Origin: Pohlia nutans | Taxonomy: Eukaryota > Streptophyta > Bryopsida > Bryales > Mniaceae | Length of the DNA stretch: 64,000 bases | Assembly: GCA_022496805.1 (NCBI GenBank) | Contig: CM040091.1 | Location: 24,294,336-24,358,335, forward strand | Direction of reading: 5' to 3' | In this document: positions 22,849 through 35,900 of the stretch, in pieces | How the letters are laid out: each line of letters begins with the position of its first letter | Position numbering within the stretch: position 1 is the stretch's first letter | Notes under the pieces: model-generated | What the model saw: only the letters and a program-made list of their open reading frames with translations | What the model was told of the DNA's origin: nothing | The model's database searches: none | Program-made: the position numbers and the translations under genes

Positions 22849-23930
22849 ATCGTCGCGTCGACGACACGAGATTACTGGCTATGGAATTTAAATCTCGCCT
22901 TGAGATATGATCATCCAAAAATAAAAACATTATCGTCATTAGGTCACACTCAGCATCAAAGGGAATCATCTACCCGACGATAAGTACGGGTGATACAGAA
23001 ATTTGTGTTTGCTCAAATAATCACCGTTTGCGGAAAATAATATTCAGAATTTCGAATATAATTCTGACGCACTACGAGATAATGTCGGGTCAATTAGTAG
23101 TTGGAATATATCGTCGGAAAGATAACATTCAGAAGGGAATCGTTGACCTGACGATATGTCTATACGGGTATTCATCGATTTCCGTGAATGCACTTGATTA
23201 TGGCCAGAGGATATACCACTGACAACGGATAATATTGTGATACTAATTAGGCTATCGTGGGGTCGACGAATACATTAAATGTTCAGCTATCACGCTTACT
23301 GGCAGGGTTATCGTTGACCCGACGATAACACAGAGGAAGACGACAAGTTAAACGTAGTGGACATGTTATCGTGGGGTCGACGATAACCTTGAATTATTTA
23401 TTATCATGCTTACGAGTGCAGTAATCGTTGACCCGACGATAACATGATGCACAGCTAGTTAAGTATAAAATATACGTTACAGTTGGACCGACGATAACAA
23501 TGACATTCCGATACACTACAATTATTATATCAATATTATCGTCGGGTCGACGATATGCATCCCCTTATCGTCGGGTCGACGATATGCATCCCCTTATCGT
23601 CGTGTCGACGATATGCATCCCCTTATCATCGGGTCGACGATATGCATCCCCTTATCGTCGGGTCGACAATATGCATCCCCATATCGTCGGGCCGACGATA
23701 TGCATCCCCATATCGTCGGGCCGACGATATGCATCCCCATATCGTCGGGCCGACGATATGCATCCCCTTATCGTCACTACCACGTTCAGTTGTCAGTTAT
23801 CGTCGGGTCGACGATATCCACAAGGAAATTAGTTTAGACACTGTGGTCCACGCGAGACCATCTAACTGACGACAGCCTTAGTAAATAAGAGTTACAAATT
23901 GACCGAAGTGTTATCGTCGACCCGACGATT
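22849..23930. promoter_or_regulatory. Left palindrome cluster of element A
   Basis: Full or near-full copies lie at 22849, 23139, 23253, 23309, 23367, 23423, 23480, then a tandem array from 23537, then 23798 and 23912; half sites lie at 22931 and 22971. The asymmetric 3-bp centre (GGT or ACC) shows that both orientations occur. The cluster lies directly upstream of the divergent transposase gene, so it could control it or nucleate protein binding. Confidence 0.85.
23537..23768 (+). repeat. Tandem array of eight 29-bp units, each one palindrome
   Basis: Units start at 23537, 23566, 23595, 23624, 23653, 23682, 23711 and 23740. Each is the 19-bp palindrome plus TGCATCCCC(T/A). The first five have GGGTCG or GTGTCG centres and CCCCTT links; the later ones have GGGCCG centres and CCCCAT links. 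This shows local amplification after a base change. A degenerate ninth start follows at 23769. The layout is iteron-like. Confidence 0.95.
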
Positions 23931-26130
23931 TCATCCCTTTCATATTTTGAATGTGTTCCGGAATTTCTGGCATAAATATCGGAAACCGGATAGACACTGT
24001 AACGAAATACAACAGCAACTGATCCCGATAGCTCAGTGAATTGTATCAGCAATCATGAACATCAAATGATGTGAATGTGATAACTGCAAGAAGGGCGCTA
24101 AAGACTACAAAGAGGGGTACCCGAAGGATTCCATCCGATCTTTGCGAAGAAACCAGCGCTGTGTAGAAGTAGGACCAAAAACCTTGGCAAACACAGAGCA
24201 AGCATACACCGTGCGGATCTAAGATGAGCAGTAGAGAGTCAAGAAGAACCTAGCAACACGACTGTGCAAAAAGAGGAGAATGTCGACGTCGAGACTAAGC
24301 ACATCCTTCAGGAACGTTTGGGCGGGAAATGAAATAGGGCGCAAATTCTGAATTTCAAATTCCTTGGAATCTTTGGCGCGAATAAACATTGAATGCTGAC
24401 ATTCCCTGTCAGCGCGGGACTACCGATTTCTATGTGTCTTTTGACAGATTCTTCACCAAAAGATCCGGGTGTAATAAAGCAGACCGAAAAGGTTTTGTCC
24501 GGATATAGTTTAATTCGACAACGGTGTTATTTTCTGCTTTTCGTCACGGGAATTATGCTTTTGGTTGACTTCTGCATGGGATTCCATAAATTATCTTCAC
24601 TATTTAAAGCCTTAATTTCACAAATTCGTTGACCTTCTCCGCGTCCATTCGTTAGAGTTAGGGCAGAGGGCATGAAGTTAGGTTTTAGGGGTCAGGATAG
24701 GCTTTAGGGTGAAAACGGACATTACTATTCAGGAGATATGATAGGAGTCAATTTTTGGATTTTAGAGTTTAGATTCTTGACTTTAGGGTTTAGAGATTCT
24801 CATTGAACATATACATATATTATATTATATAACTCGAATATATGTATTAAAGTGATATATTGTCTTGGTATGCTACATAGGTAAATTAGTGTTAGATGCA
24901 CTAATTTACACAAACATGTTTTAAGTGTTTACTGTTGACCAATTTTTTTACCCTTTATATTAGTGAAGATGATGATTCCAAGTGCAGAATTTCATATGTC
25001 AAATGAAGTTTGATTTAATAAACAAAATGTAGTGCACAATTCTACATATTTTCGTTACATTAAAACTTTAAAATGTAACTTTAAGAAAATCTATTAAAGT
25101 ATTTTTTAGATTTAACCTTTGAAAATTTATATAAATTATAATTTTCACTTTTAGTAATAATGATTAGTATTTAGTATGATTTAAATGTTTATTATGATTG
25201 ATAACATTTGTTTTGTCCACTGTAAACTTGAAGAAGGCAAGTTGAATATTGAAAGGTAGATTAGTAGTTTCTCGAAAATAATCTCAAAGTCACTTAACTT
25301 TAAGACAATGTTAAATTAGTTTACCTTGGAACAATCTCCTGAGTTTAGTTGAACTCTTTATCATTGAGAGAATTGAAAGTGGTTTGAAAAATACATTCGA
25401 TTTAATATTTTAAAATAATATCACTTACATTTCTTTTTCTTTTTTTAAATCTAGACAATCTATTACATTTTGATAGCGACAATAACTGAGCGTTACGAGG
25501 TTTGTAGGTTTTGATAAGACGATAAGGGCCCTGTGTGAGGTGGATAACCTTCTAAATAAACGAACTTCTCAATGGCTTCATGACTTCGAGGAAATTTGGC
25601 CATTTTCATTACAAACGTGTTTAATCATGTCGATTCCTCCACAAGACCCAAGATTATAGGTCACAAGACCCGAGTGTAAAATTCACACTGTAGCATATAA
25701 ATAATGATGATTATAAGTGTTAAGAAATATTAATTATGGATTTTTGCTAATTGTAAAAGATTATGTTATTACATAAAATATCAATAAAATTTCTAATTAC
25801 ATCACAAGTATTAGGTAATTCATGTAGAAGGCTTTGATTGTCACTTCATGTCAACATGAGGGCTCATAATTTTCATTGTCTCTCTATTTAATTTGGTTCA
25901 TAGTTTTTACACAGTCTGATGCCCCTACTGTCATCTTCAGTTCAAGTTGTTGCAATAAAAGATTTTATGCTGGATATTAAACTATCAACGTTCCAAGTGA
26001 CTCTTTTCAGGAGACATATGCAGTGTGAGTCGCTCTTGAGGGTCTCATTGTAAGGAGGGAGGATGTTTAACTTGGAGCCCTACATCTAAAATTCTTGGAT
26101 CAAAAAGCTCTTACGTCGTTCGACAAAGAC

Positions 26131-26370
26131 TCACCAGATATAAGAAACGAGTAGCTCACTATGAACATGAATGAGCACATCACGCAGCATTGATGAACCC
26201 CGCAATATAGAGTGACACGCAAGAGGAGTTGCTGCAGCGTGTCTTTGCACGTGTTTAATCGAATTGATCTTTGATAGGCTAGCTAACTTTTCAACAAAAT
26301 TCGGAACAAGCAATGCGAGCTCTGCAAATCTGATTTTACTTAACGTATGCCTACTAGAATGAAATTGCAA
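26131..26370 (-). other. Possible gene fragment, 79 codons
   Basis: The minus-strand frame reads like coding sequence (FAELALLVPNFVEKLASL, then RHAAATPLACHSILRGSS), slightly ankyrin-like in its TPLACHSIL segment. It has no flanking exons that I can join. It may be a captured host exon or chance. Confidence 0.2.
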
Positions 26371-27903
26371 TTCTCCAGGCTCTTTTTTCAGGCTTTAAGA
26401 AACCTGGAATTCATTTAAAAAGCTCGGTGACTGGGCTATTCGAGTAGTTGAGGTACAGAATTAAGCAGTCATTTCAAGCTAGTAAACTCAATGGTAAGTG
26501 AACTAAATAGTCATAACGATCAAGTGATCTCAACAGCTGTGATTGAACTCAGCACAGTCAGCAGTCATATCATGTATTAGCAGTTAGTATTTCTATACTT
26601 ATTAATATTATATTGTAGTGCAGGACTTTACTAAGTTTGAATTTATTTTTCATGAATGGTGTATCCAGTCTCCTCCACTTTATAGTTGAAACGAAGTTAG
26701 GGCCATTTTACTTTAGTAGACAATACTTTTCAGTTTGTCAAATGCCAATTAAAGAGATGATGACCTCGTTATTTTATCTAATAGTGGACAACGAGAGGGT
26801 TGTAATCAAAATACCTTTGATGCTTCTCTACGTCGCTGGGCTTCTACATATCTTTATAACCATGGTGAGCGTACTTGCAGCTCACCGATAAGGATTTTAT
26901 TAATGTAGTTGTTAAAGACCAATAAGCGGTGATGTTTTAATTTTGTCATAGTTTGCCAGAAACATTTATTGTATAACATATAATTGTATACTGAAAGCGA
27001 AACTTTAAATGAGACATACATAACGTAAAAAATATTGATGATAATACAAAGGTTTAAAATTACTCAAGATTTGAGGCTCATAAAACTATATTTAATTTCT
27101 CTAAACTGTATTTAATAGTACTTCTATGTAATTAATTTAAATAATAACTATATTGAATTAATTGTAAGTTTTCTCTATTACATATATTTTATTGACTATA
27201 CAATATTATATATTTTATCCATTTATAATTATAACAGTAACATTGTAATTCATTAATAATCACTAATGTCATTACAACATTAATAATGGCAGTAATTAAA
27301 TTTCATTTGAATGTTATTTACAGGTTAAGAATATTACCTATAATTTATATTAATTTTTGCTTGACATCAATGTTCTCAAACATTTCACTTATTTACACTA
27401 CTTACACGAAGTAAGAAGTGAAATGGATGATTATGATAGTAAAGTCACGCAAAAATTGTTATGAAAGTCACTAGTTCACATGGTAGAAAATACTAATTAC
27501 TAGTAGCAGAAAGAGTGACTTGCCGGTTTATGAGTACAGTACGTTGGCTTAACTGCAACTTGATCGGAGCTCACTGGTCTGCGAACGAGACTACAGTATG
27601 ACGAAAGTCTGCCTCTCCGATGTAAGTTTGGGCTTCTTGATCTTTCTCTCTAGGTAGACGTCCTGGGTCTGTAGCTAAGCTTCTAGTGATCATCAGAATT
27701 GGAACCTGATGTGTTTATTTTTAAGAAGTTGTGAGCAGGTTATATGCGGTCTTTTCACTTGTTTAATTTTCTTTCCGTTTTAGAGCCACACATGCAATGT
27801 TCTTCTAGTGATGTACAGTACAGTTTTCAATTGTGTTTTCCATATTATGATCAATTGGACTGTGTCTTAAATTTTTTTTTGGATTTGCAAGACATAGGCG
27901 GAG

Positions 27904-28119
27904 ATGGAGTCGTCTGAACAAATGGAAGATAGGCTTCAAATTACATCTCTGACAGAGTCTTCTAAGAGAAAGTATCAACTTCACGTGAAAATCAATGAAG
28001 AGCAGACATACTCCGTGAACTCTGTATCCACGTCTAGCATGCAACTAGGTGACCAACTCGTGATTCACAAACAGCCAGGTTATGACACTGTAAAGCGTTG
28101 CAAAATTAACTTTGGGTAA
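27904..28119 (+). other. Possible captured exon, 71 codons
   Basis: ATG follows a pyrimidine-rich stretch and the frame (MESSEQMEDRLQITSLTESS...) ends at a GGGTAAG that could be a splice donor. It is compositionally coding-like but matches no domain that I know. It may be an exon fragment carried in the middle of element A. Confidence 0.25.
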
Positions 28120-28339
28120 GATTAGGGCTTCCAGCCTTTTGTTTTCTTGATGTCACTGTGAAAGTGTGAACCGGGATATGTTATGTAAGTACGTAAAAGA
28201 ACTCGTGCAATCAAACTTTTTTTTCTTTTTGATTAGACTTTGAATTTTTGAATTCCTATTGAACAAGCTATCGTGATTACCTTACATTCCATAGACCTCA
28301 TTCCTACATCATGTTTTGATTCTAATTGGATATTGATCA

Positions 28340-28605
28340 TACAGTGTCTCTAAATTTAATATCTATTTTAATAGATACTTAACTTTAGTATCTATTTTAA
28401 TATTTATTTCATGTAGTATCTATTTTAATATCTATGTTAATAGATATTTAAATGTAGTATCTATTTTAATATATATTTTAATATATAATTAAATTTAGAA
28501 TCTATTTTGATAGATACTACAATTTAATATCTATTTTAATAGAAAATTATATGTAGTATCAATTTTAATAGATACTTAACTTTAATAGTCATGCCAATAT
28601 ATATT
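28340..28605. repeat. AT-rich minisatellite
   Basis: Irregular tandem units of AGTATCTATTTTAATA with interspersed AGATACTTAA(C/A)TTT, about 16-35 bp each, fill this interval. Confidence 0.8.
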
Positions 28606-29251
28606 TAAATCTGGCATGATATAGTATTATGTTCATAGGATCAGTTACCTTGCTGATAAGCCGAGCGGAGAGCCGAAATGGGAAAGCAGGTTTCAGGTTT
28701 TAGATAGTTTAAGCTGCGATTTGGTATATCAAGTCCAAAATATTCTTCTACAAGTACTTTAGGATGATTTTTTAAGAATCGTTAATTTTCGTAACACTGA
28801 GAAACGTTTAGGAATGAGCTTGACATTCACATATTTTGTATTTTGTTAACCCCTAAATATCCTCACCTTTGTCAAATTTGGGCAGTTTCGCAAAGATGCA
28901 TAATAAAATACAAGTAATATGAATATTTGAAACTTGATGCATGAATAAAAGTTATACATTTCAAAATTTAGATTCAATTTATACGGTAAGATCTATGATT
29001 GCTATAACTAATATTTTTCTATAATTTTTGGAACATAAAATAAAAAAATTATTTTGTGATTAGATTATGGATAAGATATTGACAATATGGGGATGAAATT
29101 TTTTGTAGTGGCTTATAATGTAGTACAGACTCTAGGTGTAGTGATTTTTCGAGATTTTTTGGATGCTTGATTTCAATTATGAGTTTCTTTTTTGAAAAAC
29201 ACTTTTATATACTAAAATTTTTAGAATTTTACGTGAAACACTACTACACAA

Positions 29252-29580
29252 ATGAGGCATAAATTTTTCAAGAATTGTTTCCCTCTACGATTGGATCACA
29301 CATACATGAAGCTACCTTCCCATTAAAAAATCAATAAAAACATCACTGTACAAAAAGTGCATGAAGAATAAGAAATTGCAGATGAAACTTTTACATCATG
29401 CAAAACATGCATGGTTGGGCAGTTAGGGGTTAACTCCTAAACATCCCAGCGTCTAAAACCAAAATCATGAACAGATTTTAAGCCCTGAAATTGTCTCGTA
29501 CAATCTAAAATCAGCATCATCCAAGTCACCTTTTCAAGCATATTAAATCTTCTACTAATTAGAGTAAATATATCGTTAAA
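29252..29580 (+). repeat. Dispersed repeat R, copy 2
   Basis: It starts AAATGAGGCATAAATTTTTC and ends TCTACTAATTAGAGTAAAT. It is collinear with copy 3 at 29951, except that copy 3 contains about 80 extra bases (GAATTTTCGTAACGCTC...) that match 28778-28860. Confidence 0.8.
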
Positions 29581-29950
29581 TATCTGCAGCTGCACTTTTC
29601 TATATCAATTCTAAAAAAACAGGATAAAAGAAAAAGAAAAGATAAAGATAAAGATAAAAGATAAAGATAAAGATAGAAAATAAAATAAAAAATTGTTTCT
29701 TTACAATGAAGAGATTGTAGATAGAAAAAAATCCTTGTTTTTTACAGATATTTTCAAACAAATTTTTTTAAAGCCAAGTTTGCTCATGAAATGAGTGCAC
29801 TTGGCCAAGTGCAAAATTAGGGAATTGGGTGTTTTAGGGTATTTTTAGGCTCGGCCCACCCAAGGTAGCGAGCCGAGCTTCGTAGGTGTACTTCAAAGCC
29901 GACCCTATAAACCAAGCCGGTTCCCGGAGCCAAGCGTAGGAGCCTAGAAA

Positions 29951-30334
29951 AAAATGAGGCATAATTTTTTCGAAAATTATTTCCTTTTCGATTGGATCAC
30001 ACATACATGAAGCTTACTTCCCATAATAAATTCTGTAAAAAAATCAAACCAAAGAAAGTGCATGACGAAAAAGATACTACGGATGAAATCTGTACATCAT
30101 GCAAAATATGGAGGGTTGGGCAATTACGGGTGAATTTTCGTAACGCTCACAAGTATATAGGAATGAACTTGACATTCAAATATTTTGTATTTTGTTAACT
30201 CCTAAACATTTCAGCGTCTAGAAACAAAATCTTGAACAGATTTCAAGCCCCGTAATTGTCCCGTACAATCTAAAATCAGTATCATCCAAGTCACCGTTGC
30301 AAGCCTATTAAATCTTCTACTAATTAGAGTAAAT
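29951..30334 (+). repeat. Dispersed repeat R, copy 3
   Basis: Diverged copy of 29252-29580, with the extra internal segment shared with 28778-28860. It ends at the same TCTACTAATTAGAGTAAAT. Confidence 0.8.
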
Positions 30335-31916
30335 TTTTAGTCACGAGAAAATGCTGATAATATTGCGGAGTTCTTCCAATGCAAGTGTGCTAAATCTTTT
30401 GGGCACTGGATTTCAGCCTTGCAATGGTCCTTTCATGTACACCTCATTGGCATCTCACATTCTTAGACATGTTAATATCTATTTTTGAGGCTAGGATCTA
30501 CTTGTGTTCAAAAGATCCGTATGTTTACGGAAAAAATAAATAAATTTAGGCTCGGTCCACCCAAGCCTGGGAGCCGAGCTTCGGAGACCTGCATCGCTGC
30601 CGAGCCAGGAGCCGAGCTGGTTACCGGACCCGAGCCTGCAGGTTCGGCATAGGGTCGGTAGGTCGTCATCCTCGCCATTGTCCCGCATTTCCAGGGTTTC
30701 CTCATTTGAACTGTGCAGAGTTGCTGCGCTTGTGTTTTGAAGATTGTTCTCTTGTGTGTTGAAGCTTGTACTCCTGTGTTTCGTTCCTGTCTAGCTAGTT
30801 CGCGTTTCCTTGCTTGCTACTACTGCTCATTTGTCGTACCAGTTCTCCTCCTTTTGTAGTTTCTCCTGCTTCTGTAGTTTAGGCGCTATAATCTTAGCTC
30901 TTGCTGCAGTAGTTTACAGGTAGAATTAGGGTTCTCAGTACATGAAATTGAGTTCAGAAGATTGGGTGTGGAGCGCATACTCAAGTGGAGCGCATGCGGT
31001 TTTAGAAACTCGAGCTGCAGCGCCTGCGACTGAGGTAATTCTAACCTTCTCATTTCTGCAAGAGCAAGGGTTTCCTAAACTGTCCATGTTTCAGTTTAGA
31101 GTAGCAAGTCCAAGGAGGGTTTGTCTAGTTTTGTAGGGTTTTAGGGTTTACGGTTAACAATTTCCTGTTTTCATACAAAACTAAAGGCTGGCTTTAGGGG
31201 TTAGTGTTTAGGGTAGACATGCAATTCATCAGGTGCAGCTTGACAGTGAGTGGATGGAGCTGTGGTTGTTGCCTTGTCTCACAAGGCTGTGCACTCCATG
31301 AGTGATTATTATTCACAAACACAGACAGACTTCACGTTAATGGATTCTTCAAGCTTTACATTGCATAGCTAGGGTTTAGCAGCTTACTTCATAGGTTCAG
31401 GGTCGTTTTGCTCGTGTTGGACGTGCTTGCCTGATAGGGATCTGCTTGTTTGAAAGGCAGTGGAACAAAACTGAGATCTAAGTCTGTATGCGAACATTGG
31501 TGTACTTGTCTTGTCTCTATCTGCCATAATTTAGGGTGGTTAAGGTTTGGTTTAGGGTTTAGGGTTCTAATTTAAGTTCGTTTGTATTAGTCCTTCAATT
31601 TCCATATTTCTAGGATTTTGGCTTGTTATGGGTCTTGTTTTAAGCTTGAGGCATAGAATTGTTGAATGATGCCTGATTTGTAACGAATATCACGCATGTA
31701 AATTTGGTTCCTTGTCGTTTTTGGTAAGCACTGACCGTGCATTGTATTCATGGCAGCTGTGTATTGGACTTAAATCCTCTATCTTTGTCATCGTGAAGCG
31801 CAACTATACCAAGCCCAGCTTCTTATACAAGGTAAAACTTTCAATGTCTATGGTCTGAATTAGGGTTTATGAATTCTGGTTCCCGAACTAGGGCATATGT
31901 ATGTATAAAGTCCCTG

Positions 31917-32830
31917 TATCGTCGACTCGACGATACATCACTAGATATACAGATTTAAGTCAACTTCCCAATAGCAGTAGATATCCAAATTGAAGTCACT
32001 GTAGAAACAAACAGTATTGCAGATCACTTCATTAAATTGCAGTGACCCTTATCGTCGGGTCCACGATACCCCCAAGAACTGGGCCTAATCGTCGACCCGA
32101 CGATTAACAAGATTCAAGATGCAGAATAAAAATCAAGATTCAAAAATAATAGAATCATCACCTGAGAAGAAACATATTAAGAAAGCAAGTACATGCACTG
32201 AACCTTAATACGCCAATAAACAGAACCACTAAAACATAAATTAAAGAACACTATACGAATTTGAAAACGGCCCCTTATCGTCGGGGCAACGATACAACAG
32301 TACTGTTCATAAATAACGATTAAAGTATACATCGAAATAATGTGAATAAATAACTAAAAATCACACAAACACATTCACGTAATATCATTATGCAGACAAG
32401 TCATGCAGTACACAAACACTGATAACCGAATCGTCGAATCGACGATAACAAATCCATGGACAAAGCTCAAACCATATCGTCGAGTCGACGATTCCTGAAC
32501 CGATCCAGTAAACAGGACCCAGAAAAGTCAACAAGGCACCCTCAACTTAACAGTAGTACTTATTAGCCATGAAGAACCAGAGAAGCAAATTAAAAAACCC
32601 CTGCAATCGTCAGGTCGACGATACCATCTCGTGCGAAATAAACGAGCAGCAAACAATCAGTCAGATAAAATTAAAAAACAGAGGATACCAATGCAAATCA
32701 ATGGATGACCATTCACAAATTGATGAGGCCTTAAACTGTCGCCTATGCACTTCCTTATAGGAAATATGATGCTAGATCTGCAAAGCCAATGCATCACGCA
32801 AAAGATGCTGCTATCATCGAGTCGGCGATT
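31917..32830. promoter_or_regulatory. Right palindrome cluster of element A, upstream of the ParB-like gene
   Basis: Eight copies lie at 31917, 32050, 32087, 32276, 32429, 32475, 32605 and 32812, in both orientations and with one to three mismatches. They fill the 1 kb ahead of the ATG at 32965, mirroring the cluster ahead of the transposase gene. Confidence 0.85.
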
Positions 32831-32964
32831 ACTAAGACAATTCAATATTGATCTCTAACAGTTGACCTCTAACAATTGTTCCTGAACCATGCCACAGATT
32901 GTATAGAATGGCAGACGAAGACACTTATGACTACTCCGCCACCGCACCTCACCTTTAACCGTTC

Positions 32965-35900
32965 ATGTATCAAGTGACGGATGAGCCCTTCATCCCCGAA
33001 ATGCAAGAAAACTACGGGAAGCTCTGGGAGTTTAAAGAACACATCCACAGCTGGAGTTTTGGTGTGAACCGATTCAAGAATTACGTGTTCCTCCGCTACA
33101 AAGTTGAAGGAAATACGTTCTACCTCAATTGGAATGTGCAGGAGAAAGTCTCCATCATTGAGAGTCAGCGGGATGACTACGTCGTCATTGTGCTGCGCAC
33201 TGTTGATGACGACGAAACAGTCTTGGACCACTGTCACTCAATCGTGATCGATGTCAACAAGAGCCACGGAAAATTCGATCTGGACAACCTCATCGCTTTC
33301 CTTGCGGGATCTGACATGTCCAGTCTCAACGAAGACTTTGCTAAACTTGGCTACGTTCCATGGGTAAATGGAACGGCAAAGTCTAACGCCGATCGACTCA
33401 TGCGAATCTATCAGACACTCGATCACTACGCGATGGAGCACGTAGAGCGGAGACCAACCGTCGGGAGAGGCGCAACTCGATCCCAAAGAAATACCTCCAC
33501 GCCGCGAGCTGAGAGAAAGAATACCATAGGAGGACCGGGAGGCAGAAAGACCAAGCCAAGCCAGCCAAGAACGTCCAGCAAGAAAAGAGACGCCCCCGAT
33601 ACAGAGGCTGAAGGGTCCACCCGAAAGAGAAAGAGAAGCCTGACAAGTGCGTCTGGAGCTGCAGCGGCTGGTGGAAGTTCAGGTTCGGCACTGACTACAG
33701 TCTCAACCGATTCAGACACTTTAGAGAAGATTCCAGATTGGGAGAAGATTGCACAGAATCAGAAGTTATTCTGGAAAGAGCACGAAGAGCTATTTCTAGA
33801 CGAAATGGCAGTAAGAACGGTTCACATCGATCAGCGCATTCTGGCAAACGACGAGTATGTCATTCGAACTCTGCAGAGGGACATTCTCGATGACGTGAAA
33901 AAGGAGCTAGTTCTGATGATCGACGTAAAGCAGAGGCAAATTGTCTGCTTAACGCCGGTCGACGACAATCATAAACTGCTGAAGAAGCGGCCTGGGAGCT
34001 GGGAAGAGATCATGAAGGGAAAGTTCATGATCATCAACGGGCAGCATAGCATTTACGCATCGAGAGAGTTACAAAATGGAGGATGCGGTGAGAAACGTCG
34101 AGATGAATTCCGCACGTGGGACGCGTACACTGTTCCCTCTCATTATTGTCGGGTCGACGATACATCGCGACAGCTCCTGATACAGCCCTTCACTTGAATT
34201 CTAATGTTTCATCTCTTTGTTGTGCAGGCCTTTACAGATGCTGTGGTGCAGAGATTTCAGAGTATAAATCCGGATAAGGACGGGGCCACGGTGAAGGGCG
34301 TGTCGGACCTCAAAAATGAAATCCAAATAATCACCCTTCCAGACCATCTGTGGGCGCATTGGCATAAATTCCTTATCATGCACGCCAACGGGGACTTGAT
34401 AGATCCGGTAACGTTAGCGCCCTACAGGGATGCAAAGGATGGCAAGAAATGGAAGCCGAAATCTTCCTCTCTGAAGAAGCAGTTCTTCAAATCCTTCGCG
34501 TGGTTCACTGATAAGGATTTCGGAGTGGTGGCCCAGCATCTCCTAGGAGATACTCCAGGGCGGCGTGCGCCATATCCAAAAGTCTTAGTCTCGAAGACAA
34601 AGATTGTCGTGGCCGGCAACATGTCAGCCGCGGATTGGGCCGAGCGCCAAAAGCGCAAGAAAATTGTGCTGCAGGATATTATGTCCATAAAGCCAACCCT
34701 GAAATTCCTCGACAATGGCGGCGACGTCAATCATGAGAAGTGGAGGCCGTGGAAGAAGAGGCACCTGTGGTCGTCTACAACGTGGGATTTCCTGCTCTCG
34801 CATCCGAATAAGGATTACTTCGTGAAGCGGCTCCGCCTCGAAGGATGGCATAAGCGTCTGAAGGACTACACTGCGGCGTTCCCGGAGGTGCTCCATATGT
34901 ACACGAGGTTCATGACGCTGAAGTACCGTCTTCCGGATCCAGCAGGAGGAGTCCAAATCAGAGGAGTTGACATGAGTGTCAAAGCGCTGGTGACCAGCTC
35001 CAGTTACTCCTACACTTCTCGTACAGTGAATCTGGCGGTGCTCGACGCCCGCGCAATTCCCAGGACAAAGCCAACCGAGAATGCAGGCGCAATCGATCCC
35101 ATCCTGGAATTCCTCGCGGATACCCTTGAGCCCGACGTAACTGAGCCGAACATTTGGCTGATTATTCTGTCCGGGAAAGAAGACTTCAAAGCTGCATCGA
35201 CCTTTGCAGAAGACGAGCTCGATGAATATGAGGCTCAGGTATCCACGTACGTTCCGAGCAGAGGGGAGATGTTTAACAACGTGACCAGCAGAAATATTGC
35301 CCCAGACGTCACACTTCTCTTTCTATTCAAGAAAGACAACGAATTCGCCAAGGCTGCGCGGAAGTTAGTGACGAAGAAATACACTACTCCGCTACTCTGT
35401 GAATATTACAAGGATGCCTCGAAGAACACGGAGGCCAAATGGAGAGTTGACACTACTGAACTCCGCATGGAGTTCTACTTCCAGCTCTTGCACGCCTGCG
35501 CAGTTCCAAAGGAGAATGTTCTGGGGATTTATGCGGGGGCGAAGTCCATGTTGGCATCGAAGGTACACGCCATTTCTTATCGTCGGGTCGACGATTATAG
35601 TTTCACTGCCATAATTAACGACGTCAATGCTCACCCTTATCCTCGGGTCGACGATACCAGTCGATCGGTTGTGATAGAATGACTGATTTCGTTGAAGACT
35701 AACCTGTAATGTTTTCTGTGCAGATGTTCGGAGCGTACTACTACGGCTTCGTTGATCGGGCACACGTGAAGGCAGACACGAAAATCGGTAGACTTGCCAG
35801 CAAGTTGGATTGGAACGATTTCATGTTCTCGAATTCTCCGTACGCGCTTGGGTACGAGATTCCCGCCTGTCGCAGCCCCGTGATCGTTCATTCCGACTCT

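Larger units (their letters stand above)
23931..31916. other. AT-rich middle of element A without palindromes
   Basis: No element A palindrome occurs for 8 kb. There are telomere-like TTTAGGG tracts (24650-24800, 31130-31160, 31550-31563), an AT-rich minisatellite, repeat R copies and two GAGCCGAGC-rich units (29848-29940, 30548-30665). Sequence between 30.7 and 31.9 kb is less AT-rich and could be an untranslated leader of the downstream gene. No full gene was recognised. Confidence 0.5.

Noticed and set aside
23537..23768. CRISPR-like regular repeat array
   Set aside because: The repeat is a palindrome with constant short linkers, not repeats with variable spacers, and the genome is a plant's.
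23500..23832. Open frames encoding repeated IVGSTICIPLSS-type peptides over the 29-bp array
   Set aside because: 29 is not a multiple of 3, and the repeated peptides in all frames arise directly from the tandem palindrome; no evidence of translation.
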